The notes beneath the pieces were generated by a model that saw only the letters and a program-made list of their open reading frames with translations, was not told where the DNA came from and did no database searches. A stretch of 64,000 nt of DNA from Nitrosomonas sp. Nm166 (lineage in GTDB: Bacteria; Pseudomonadota; Gammaproteobacteria; Burkholderiales; Nitrosomonadaceae). Numbering within the stretch: the first letter of the stretch is position 1; each line of letters begins with the position of its first letter. The stretch spans positions 57,166 to 121,165 of the forward strand of contig NZ_FONE01000003.1 in assembly GCF_900112825.1 (NCBI RefSeq), in the 5' to 3' direction. The position numbers and the translations under genes were made by a program. Shown one piece after another: positions 57,267-64,000 of this stretch.

Positions 57267-60029
57267 ATGTCTGACTCTTCAAAATTTCCACAACTTCCCT
57301 TTGATGAGATTCTTAAGCGCATAAATGCCGGTGCTGCGGTTATCACATCTAACCGAAGACTCGCGTTGGCGCTTAAAGAAAAATTTAACCACGAGCAAAT
57401 CAACCATCGAATGGCAGCGTGGTATTCAGCTGATATTCTGCCATTTACAGCTTTTATTGAGCGTATTTACTTTGATGCGCTTTATTCAAAGCAAGCACTG
57501 ATATTTCCCTTACTACTTTCTGCAGCACAAGAACAGGCGCTGTGGGAATCCATTATTCAATCCTCTGAGACGGGAAAAGTGTTGCTGCGAATTCCGCAGA
57601 CAGCACAGTCGGTTCGCGAAGCATGGCAACTTGCACATGCATGGCAACTTATCCGTCATCTTGGCGATTTTTATCTGAACGAAGACGGTAAGGCATTTCT
57701 GAATTGGGCAGATTCTTATCAACAAATAACAACGCGTAATCATCAAACAGATCAGGCACGTCTTTGTAGCCTGATTACAGAACAGTATGAATTTTTGAAT
57801 ATCAAGAAGCCATCCTGCCTGATTTGTTATGGGTTTGATATTTTTACACCGCAGCAGAATGCTTTCTTAGAGAGACTGATTGCCACCGGGTGCGAGGTAG
57901 TGGTTGCCAGTTCAACAGCAAACCATCAGTCATTACTGAATAGAGTTCAGCGTGTTGAATATATCCACAGTCGTGATGAGATTTATCAGGCAGCCATATG
58001 GGCACGATCAAAGATAGAAGCGGATCCTGCGGTTCGTGTCGGCATTGTGGTGCCGGCATTAGCCAATTACCGCAGCGCACTGATGCGGATTTTTAATACG
58101 GTCATGTATCCGGATATCAGATTTGCATTGCCGGGCGCTGCGCGTCCCATTGCTCCATTTAATATCTCATTGGGCTTAACGCTTACCTCTTATCCAATGA
58201 TTGACGCAGCGTTTGCAGGCTTGGCGCTGTTGGATCAAGGGATGGAGTTCAGCCGGGCGAGCCATTGGCTGCGCTCTCCGTTTATTGCAGGAGGAGAAAC
58301 TGAACTGGGGCAGCGCGCATTACTGGATGCGCGCATTCGCCGAAATGCCGAGCCTGTGATTACATTGGAACGATTGCTCACACTCGCTCTGCAAGCAGGT
58401 GGCCAGGAAAGCTGCCCGATTTTGCTGCAATGTCTATCAGCATTAGTTAAATTTCGCCAAACAGAACTTCCCAACTTAGCGAGTCACGCAGTTTTTGCCA
58501 AGATTATCTCTGAAGTATTGAAGATTACGGGTTTTCCCGGCGAACGCGGCATGAATTCTTCTGAATATCAGACACTTGAGAAATGGCAAGCATTAATTGC
58601 GGATTTTGCGGCACTGGATCATGTCATGGCAAAAACGAGCTATCATGAAGCGATCAGCCGGCTGAAGCAAATGGCAAATGAAACACTATTTCAACCAGAA
58701 ACACCTGAAGTACCCATTCAAATTCTGGGCGTGCTGGAAGCGGCAGGGATGGTGTTTGATCATATATGGATGATGGGCTTGTCAGATGAACAGTGGCCTC
58801 TGCGTGCCCGCCCCAATCCGTTCGTGTCTTTGGAGTTGCAGCGCCGAGCCAAGATGCCGCTGGGTTCTACGCTGGAGTCATCGGCTTATTGTCAGCGCTT
58901 GATGGATGGGTGGCTATCCAGTGCTCAGGAAGTCATTGTAAGTTACCCAAAATATAGCGATGATCGTGACGGACACGAATTAAAACCTAGCCCGTTAATC
59001 AAATCCATACCTGAAGCCAAGCCGGTTTTCCCTGATGTGATATCGCATCGCGATCTGATTCTCCAATCCTGCCAACTCGAGCGAATAGAAGACAGTCAAG
59101 CATTGCCACTGGATGAGGAAACTATCAGGCAAGGCATCAAAGGCGGTACATCGGTGATCAAGGATTACGCGGCATGCCCATTTCGAGCCTGGGCAAAGCA
59201 TCAGTTGCAGATTGAAAGCCTGAATGTACCGCATACCGGTTTAAATTCAATGGAACGGGGTTCGTTGGCGCATCAGGTTTTAGCGCAATTATGGCGTCAA
59301 TTGAAAACCAAGCAAGCATTGGATGCCATCAGTGAGCATGATCTTGAAAATATGCTGACGAGCGCTGTTGACAGCGCGATTTTACAGATGCAGCAGCACA
59401 AGCCGGTTGCGCTTTCAGGGCGTTTTGCGCAGATTGAACAGCGACGCCTGGTGCGTTTGGTTTATGAATGGCTGAGTGAAGAAAAGAAGCGGGGTCATTT
59501 TACAGTGATTGCGACTGAGGAGAAATGCTTCATTCAGATCGGTGATCTGGTGCTGAATGCGCGTCTGGATCGAATCGATGAACTGGAGAATGGACAGCAT
59601 GTCATCATTGATTACAAGACCAGGAAACCATCGATTCAGACAATGATCGGGGATCGTCCGGATGAACCGCAGCTTCCTTTATATCTACTCATTACTGAAG
59701 CGAAGCAACAGGCTGCAGGCGTTGCATTCGCCTCTCTCAAGCGAGGAGAAATGGGATTTGCGGCGATTATGCGCGATGCGGATTTGCTGCCGGATGTGAA
59801 AGCCTTTTCGCAATTAAGTGGATGTAAACAATTTGCTAGCTGGGAAGATCTGATCACGGCATGGCGGCAGCAATTGACACATCTGGCTGAGGGTTTTTGC
59901 AGTGGTAATGCCAAAGTAAATCCCAAGGATTTTCCGGCAACTTGTGCATACTGCGACATGCAACTGTTGTGTCGAATTCATGAGCGAACAGGCGAGGATT
60001 CAGCTGAGCAGGAGGATGAAAATGGCTGA
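57267..60029 (+). CDS. AddB-like PD-(D/E)XK nuclease, probable DNA repair protein
   Basis: A 920-residue protein of the betaproteobacterial 'probable DNA repair protein' group, related to AddB/RecC. The N-terminus has a degenerate helicase-like region (VITSNRRLALALKEKFN). The C-terminal ~250 residues form a RecB-type nuclease: LDRIDELENGQHVIIDYKTR holds the catalytic D...D-x-K, and four cysteines (CPFRAW earlier; CAYCDMQLLC at the end) match an iron-sulfur clasp as in AddB. It would work with the helicase-nuclease encoded next, which overlaps its end by eight bases. Together they process double-strand DNA ends for recombination. Confidence 0.85.
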   Translation: MSDSSKFPQLPFDEILKRINAGAAVITSNRRLALALKEKFNHEQINHRMAAWYSADILPFTAFIERIYFDALYSKQALIFPLLLSAAQEQALWESIIQSSETGKVLLRIPQTAQSVREAWQLAHAWQLIRHLGDFYLNEDGKAFLNWADSYQQITTRNHQTDQARLCSLITEQYEFLNIKKPSCLICYGFDIFTPQQNAFLERLIATGCEVVVASSTANHQSLLNRVQRVEYIHSRDEIYQAAIWARSKIEADPAVRVGIVVPALANYRSALMRIFNTVMYPDIRFALPGAARPIAPFNISLGLTLTSYPMIDAAFAGLALLDQGMEFSRASHWLRSPFIAGGETELGQRALLDARIRRNAEPVITLERLLTLALQAGGQESCPILLQCLSALVKFRQTELPNLASHAVFAKIISEVLKITGFPGERGMNSSEYQTLEKWQALIADFAALDHVMAKTSYHEAISRLKQMANETLFQPETPEVPIQILGVLEAAGMVFDHIWMMGLSDEQWPLRARPNPFVSLELQRRAKMPLGSTLESSAYCQRLMDGWLSSAQEVIVSYPKYSDDRDGHELKPSPLIKSIPEAKPVFPDVISHRDLILQSCQLERIEDSQALPLDEETIRQGIKGGTSVIKDYAACPFRAWAKHQLQIESLNVPHTGLNSMERGSLAHQVLAQLWRQLKTKQALDAISEHDLENMLTSAVDSAILQMQQHKPVALSGRFAQIEQRRLVRLVYEWLSEEKKRGHFTVIATEEKCFIQIGDLVLNARLDRIDELENGQHVIIDYKTRKPSIQTMIGDRPDEPQLPLYLLITEAKQQAAGVAFASLKRGEMGFAAIMRDADLLPDVKAFSQLSGCKQFASWEDLITAWRQQLTHLAEGFCSGNAKVNPKDFPATCAYCDMQLLCRIHERTGEDSAEQEDENG

Positions 60030-63000
60030 TACTGAACTCATTCCTGATGCCGATGAACGCTACCGGGCGCTGGATCCCGCCCAATCATTTATTGTGCAGG
60101 CGCCCGCTGGATCGGGTAAGACAGCGCTGCTGATTCAACGCTATCTCAAATTGCTGGCTTGCGTCGATGCGCCGGAAGAAATTGTGGCGATTACGTTCAC
60201 CCGGAAAGCTGCGGCAGAAATGCGTACACGCGTCTTGGCTGCGCTGCAAGTTGAAAAGAAGCCTATTGATGCCGAAACTGCCTATGAAAAACTGAACCGC
60301 GAGTTAGTGGCGGCTTTTTTGCAGCGGGACTGCCAAGCGGGCTGGCATCTCATCGAAAATCCAGAGCGGTTGCGGATACAAACGATTGATTCACTCTGTG
60401 CTGCATTGACGCGGCAAATGCCACTGCTATCAAAACTGGGTGCACAGCCTGAGACGACTGAAGATGCTGCGGATTTCTATCTTGAGGCAGCGCGAGCCAC
60501 ACTGGAGCAGGTGGAACAAAACCATGCGATTGCCCTTGATGTGGAGCGATTGCTCGAGCATCTGGATAATGATATGGCACGCGTTGAGACACTGCTTGCT
60601 GAGATGCTGGCGCAGCGCGACCATTGGTTGCGTCATATTTACGGCAAAACCCGGGAAGAATTGGAAGCATCCCTGCAAAATTCACGTCGCAATGCCCTGC
60701 AATTTGTTTTTCGGTTATTTCCCGCCGCGATGCACGATGAGTTGTTGGCATTGCTGCGTTATGCAGCTGCAAATCTTGTGGCTATAGGTAAGTCATCAAT
60801 AATTTCGCACTGCGATCAGTTAGATACGTTATCAGCGTCGAATGTCGAACATTGGTGTGGCATTGCTGAATTATTATTGACTAAGAATGGTACATGGCGA
60901 GAAAGAATCTCTGCTAATGAAGGCTTTCCACCAGGCAATACCAAAACTGAGAAAGACGCAGCAAAGGCATGGAAGAACCGATTGGAAATTCTGATCAATT
61001 CGCTGAGTTCAGAAGAAACTCTCCGGCAAGCGTTGCATGCTATGCGTCAACTTCCACCACCGTATTATTCCGATAAGCAATGGGAAATATTAGATGCAAT
61101 CACAAGATTGCTGCCGCATGCTGTGGCGCAATTGAAAATTATTTTTCAGTCAAAGGGAAAAGTGGATTTCTCAGAAGTTGCGCAACGCGCATTGCTCGCG
61201 TTAGGTGATTCCGAATCTCCAACAGATCTGGCATTGGCTTTGGATTATCGCATCAAGCATTTGATGATTGATGAATTCCAGGATACTTCAATTAGTCAGT
61301 TTAAGTTGATTGAGAAACTCATCGCAGGGTGGGAAGCAGGGGACGGGCGTAGCTTGTTTGTGGTGGGTGATCCGATGCAATCCATTTACCGGTTTCGCGA
61401 GGCAGAAGTGGGGCTTTTTTTGCAAACACGAAACGTGGGAATTGGCAATCTTGTTTTGCAACCGATCATACTCAGGGCAAATTTTCGTTCACAGCAGAGG
61501 ATTATTGACTGGGTTAATGACACTTTTTCGCAAATCCTGCCTACTTGCGAAGATATTGCAACAGGTGCTGTGGCCTATGCGCCTTCAATTGGGATACACC
61601 CCGCCCTTACTGGCGATGCAGTAAAGATACATCCTTTTTTTGAGAAGGATCATGCGGCGGAAGCCCGGCAAGTTGTAGAGATTATCATGCAAACGCGGCG
61701 TGACGATCCAACTGCTACGATAGCTATTTTAGTACGTAACCGTAACCACTTAAGCGAAATTGTTAAACGAATAAGAGCAGCTGGTTTATGTTTCCGCGCC
61801 ATTGACATCGAATTGCTGCATCACAAGCCCGTCGTGCAGGATTTGCTGGCGCTTACCCGAGTGCTGGTAAATCCAGCCGATCGCCTGGCATGGTTTGCAT
61901 TGCTGCGTGCACCATGGTGTGGCCTTCTACTTAAGGACATCGCGGCGCTAGCGGGAATTGAGCAAAAAGAAAATGATTGCGGCGCGATTACTCAAGAAAC
62001 CACGGTGTGGGAATTGATGTGCGATGAAAGCCGCTGGCATGCTATTTCAGCCGATGCGATAGTGCGTATCCGCCGGCTACGCGAAGTGCTGAAGCTCTGC
62101 ATGAATCATCGACAGCGCCAATCATTGCGCATTACAGTGGAAGCCGTTTGGCAAGTAGTGGGTGGTCCGGGTTGTATTAATCCAATGGCCGGAGATAAGG
62201 ATCAGATTATAAGCAGTCTGGATGATGCCAGGATTTATCTGGATTATCTTGAGAATCGAGAAGAAGCCGGTAATATTCAGGACTTGGCGGCTTTTGAAAG
62301 GGGGCTGAGTGAGCTGTATGCCTCACCGGATCTGCAAGCAGATGATACCTTGCAGATTATGACAATTCATAAAGCCAAAGGATTGGAGTTTGATACGGTG
62401 ATTGTGCCTGGACTTGGTCGAGTATCGCGTAAGAATGATAAGCAGCTGCTTAAATGGATAGAACAGCCACATAATAAAGCGATGAATGGAGAGAATGCGC
62501 CGATTGCAGATTTATTGCTTGCACCTATTCAAGAAACTGGAACAGGCGCTGATTCAATTTACAGGTGGCTGGATAAACTGGAACATGACAAGGAGCAATT
62601 TGAGGCAGATCGTCTGCTATATGTTGCCGCCACTCGTGCAAAGAAATTTTTACATTTAATGGGTAATGTAAATTTGATTCCGGATACTGATGGGAAACTT
62701 ATACCTCAAAAGCCATTGACAGGCTCATTGCTATCCAGGCTCTGGTCAAGAGTACAATCAATTTATAGAGATGCAGCAGAACAAAATAATGCAGCTGGGA
62801 ATTGTCAGTCAGAAGACCAAAGCTATGAAATAACGATTAGAAATATAAAAAATCAGAATATTTATCGATTGAGAACAGAATGGGTGTTACCAGCTGCCCC
62901 ACAATCAGTAACTTGGCAAGAAAGGCAAAGTAATCCACATTTACGGGAAGAAATAGAATTTTCTTGGGCAAGTGAAATGGCTCGTCATGTGGGTAATGTA

Positions 63001-63495
63001 GCACATCGTTGGTTACAACAAATTGCGGAAGATGAAATGCGGGACTGGAGCCCTGCACGCCTACAAGGGATGCGCAATCAATTTAGGCAGAACTTATTTG
63101 CTGATGGTATGAGCGGAAACAATAAGGAAATGGAGTATGCGGTTGAGCGCGTTATTTTAACATTGACAAATGCACTTAACGACAAGCGCGGGCAATGGAT
63201 TTTGGGTCCCCAGCGGCTGGCACAGAATGAATTAAAAATCAGTGGCATTATCGATAATACACCCGTGAGCTGGGTAATTGACAGGACTTTTTGTGATTCC
63301 AACGGCGATCGATGGATAGTAGATTATAAAGTAAGTAGCCATGAAGGTTCGGATATCCAAGGTTTTCTTGATCGCGAACAGATGCGCTATCATCACCAAC
63401 TCAATTGCTATGCAAAACTCATGCAACAAATAGATTCACGACCTGTAAGACTGGGAATTTATTTTCCATTGATCTGTGGTTGGCGCGAATGGTAA
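60022..63495 (+). CDS. UvrD/AddA-like helicase-nuclease
   Basis: A 1157-residue superfamily 1 helicase of the UvrD/RecB/AddA class. Walker A is APAGSGKTALL (near residue 30), motif Ia is ITFTRKAAAEMR, Walker B is LMIDEFQDTS, and motif III/IV is FVVGDPMQSIYRFREA. Motif V/VI is in TIHKAKGLEFDTVIVPG and LLYVAATRAKKFLHL. The C-terminus has a PD-(D/E)XK nuclease with WIVDYKVS. ATG 60022 has GGAGG six bases upstream and overlaps the AddB-like gene by eight bases. It is the AddA partner in an AddAB-like end-resection enzyme. It ends about 350 bases before amoC. Confidence 0.9.
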   Translation: MADTELIPDADERYRALDPAQSFIVQAPAGSGKTALLIQRYLKLLACVDAPEEIVAITFTRKAAAEMRTRVLAALQVEKKPIDAETAYEKLNRELVAAFLQRDCQAGWHLIENPERLRIQTIDSLCAALTRQMPLLSKLGAQPETTEDAADFYLEAARATLEQVEQNHAIALDVERLLEHLDNDMARVETLLAEMLAQRDHWLRHIYGKTREELEASLQNSRRNALQFVFRLFPAAMHDELLALLRYAAANLVAIGKSSIISHCDQLDTLSASNVEHWCGIAELLLTKNGTWRERISANEGFPPGNTKTEKDAAKAWKNRLEILINSLSSEETLRQALHAMRQLPPPYYSDKQWEILDAITRLLPHAVAQLKIIFQSKGKVDFSEVAQRALLALGDSESPTDLALALDYRIKHLMIDEFQDTSISQFKLIEKLIAGWEAGDGRSLFVVGDPMQSIYRFREAEVGLFLQTRNVGIGNLVLQPIILRANFRSQQRIIDWVNDTFSQILPTCEDIATGAVAYAPSIGIHPALTGDAVKIHPFFEKDHAAEARQVVEIIMQTRRDDPTATIAILVRNRNHLSEIVKRIRAAGLCFRAIDIELLHHKPVVQDLLALTRVLVNPADRLAWFALLRAPWCGLLLKDIAALAGIEQKENDCGAITQETTVWELMCDESRWHAISADAIVRIRRLREVLKLCMNHRQRQSLRITVEAVWQVVGGPGCINPMAGDKDQIISSLDDARIYLDYLENREEAGNIQDLAAFERGLSELYASPDLQADDTLQIMTIHKAKGLEFDTVIVPGLGRVSRKNDKQLLKWIEQPHNKAMNGENAPIADLLLAPIQETGTGADSIYRWLDKLEHDKEQFEADRLLYVAATRAKKFLHLMGNVNLIPDTDGKLIPQKPLTGSLLSRLWSRVQSIYRDAAEQNNAAGNCQSEDQSYEITIRNIKNQNIYRLRTEWVLPAAPQSVTWQERQSNPHLREEIEFSWASEMARHVGNVAHRWLQQIAEDEMRDWSPARLQGMRNQFRQNLFADGMSGNNKEMEYAVERVILTLTNALNDKRGQWILGPQRLAQNELKISGIIDNTPVSWVIDRTFCDSNGDRWIVDYKVSSHEGSDIQGFLDREQMRYHHQLNCYAKLMQQIDSRPVRLGIYFPLICGWREW

Positions 63496-63688
63496 GAATT
63501 GAGTAAACAATTTTAAAATTTTTAAAAGATTTGATTCCTGGTGAGCAATTAGAAGGTAGAAAAATAGAAAAAATTGTAAATTTTTTGTGAAGTAATTTTT
63601 CTCTTTAACCCTTGTTCTCAAAGTGGAAAAGTTGTGATTAGGGGGTTAGAATTCCATGGAGTGGTAAAGGGATTTTATGACAAATGAC

Positions 63689-63718
63689 TTGACTTTAAGG
63701 GGCAAGGTCGACTAGCCT
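63689..63718 (+). promoter_or_regulatory. Candidate promoter of the amo operon
   Basis: TTGACT (63689-63694) and TAGCCT (63713-63718) are separated by 18 bases, about 130 bases before amoC. The -35 is good and the -10 weak. The whole gap (63496-63848) otherwise holds AT-rich leader sequence with a long inverted repeat. Promoters within about 200 bases of amoC are known in Nitrosomonas; the exact site here is inferred. Confidence 0.4.
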
Positions 63719-63727
63719 GAGAGGTGT

Positions 63728-63763
63728 AGCTAAATCAGGGGAGGGAAAAGAGCTGATTTAGCT
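63728..63763 (+). repeat. 11-bp perfect inverted repeat in the amo leader
   Basis: AGCTAAATCAG (63728-63738) pairs with CTGATTTAGCT (63753-63763) around a 14-base purine-rich loop, GGGAGGGAAAAGAG. It would sit in the 5' untranslated RNA of amoC if transcription starts at the candidate promoter. No T tract follows, so it is not a classic terminator. It could stabilise the mRNA or bind a regulator. Confidence 0.55.
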
Positions 63764-63848
63764 GCCGCAAATTAAGCAGTACTAATTAATTAGTATTAAG
63801 AAGTAGGAATGAGAAGTAGTATTTGATTAACAGTTAGGAGAAAAGAAC

Positions 63849-64000
63849 ATGGCAACAACATATGGTACAACGAGCGCAGCTAAGAGCGCTGACTACGACA
63901 TGTCGCTGTGGTACGACTCTAAGTACTACAAGCTGGGCATGGCAACGATGCTGCTGGTTGCGATATTTTGGATCTGGTATCAAAGGACATTTGCTTATTC
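63849..64000 (+). CDS. amoC: Ammonia monooxygenase subunit C (5' part)
   Basis: The first ~50 residues of AmoC are seen, cut by the window's end. The sequence ([19 protein letters not shown], then [19 protein letters not shown] and [11 protein letters not shown]) matches the N-terminus of Nitrosomonas AmoC and includes the beginning of the first membrane segment. AmoC is a membrane subunit of the copper-containing monooxygenase that oxidises ammonia to hydroxylamine. TTAGGAG precedes the ATG by about nine bases. amoA and amoB are expected downstream, outside the window. This is the key taxonomic marker. Confidence 0.95.
   Translation, partial: MATTYGTTSAAKSADYDMSLWYDSKYYKLGMATMLLVAIFWIWYQRTFAY

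Noticed and set aside
59944..60021. Longer start for the AddA-like gene
   Set aside because: It would reach into the iron-sulfur region of the AddB-like gene; ATG 60022 has a strong ribosome site.

Overview
The window comes from an ammonia-oxidising betaproteobacterium of the Nitrosomonas type. The clearest marker is at the right edge, where the first 50 or so residues of AmoC (ammonia monooxygenase subunit C) start at 63849 and run off the end. The rest fits: moderate GC, betaproteobacterial housekeeping genes (trxA-rho-rpmE, ppx-sixA, fdxA, dapE), and an exosortase-B type exopolysaccharide locus as known from Methylobacillus and Nitrosomonas relatives. Species cannot be fixed from sequence reading alone.

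Left part (1-11.3 kb): two overlapping P-loop GTPase genes, a DUF3750 protein, and a Fur-box-preceded ferric iron ABC transporter (fbpABC-like). These are followed by trxA, rho and rpmE, a small cupin protein and a short-chain dehydrogenase.

Middle part (11.9-31.0 kb): an EPS locus. It begins with epsD, epsE, epsF, epsG, xrtB and epsI. A Wzy-like polymerase/ligase, three sulfotransferases, a polysaccharide deacetylase, an inverted glycoside-hydrolase gene, a Wzx flippase, a GT4 glycosyltransferase and a WecG/TagA glycosyltransferase follow. Together they would build, polymerise, flip, modify (sulfate, deacetylate) and export an extracellular polysaccharide. The locus is scarred: between the hydrolase and the flippase lie a decayed IS1595-type transposase and a truncated, frameshifted glycosyltransferase. 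EpsG has an MshEN-like N-terminus and an unusual P-loop. No PEP-CTERM substrate of the exosortase is visible in the window.

Right-centre (31.2-46.3 kb): a large dihaem peroxidase-like protein, an alpha-glucan phosphorylase and glucokinase pair (glucan use), a HerA-like ATPase, a DsbA-like protein, dapE with a downstream lipoprotein gene, and a fatty-acid pair (FadE-type acyl-CoA dehydrogenase and long-chain acyl-CoA ligase).

46.5-52.3 kb: two adjacent genes encode three copies of one architecture, a seven-repeat FG-GAP (predicted beta-propeller) block followed by RTX-like calcium-binding nonapeptides and a conserved tail. Two of the copies are fused into one 1257-residue protein. No signal peptide is present and no type I secretion genes are nearby. 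This is the most unusual protein-level feature of the window.

52.4-64 kb: an HNH protein, a helix-hairpin-helix protein with an extreme lysine-rich tail, sixA, ppx, a cyclophilin with an extra C-terminal domain, fdxA, an AddB-like nuclease and UvrD/AddA-like helicase-nuclease pair, and then the amo leader and amoC.

No tRNA, rRNA or CRISPR array was recognised.
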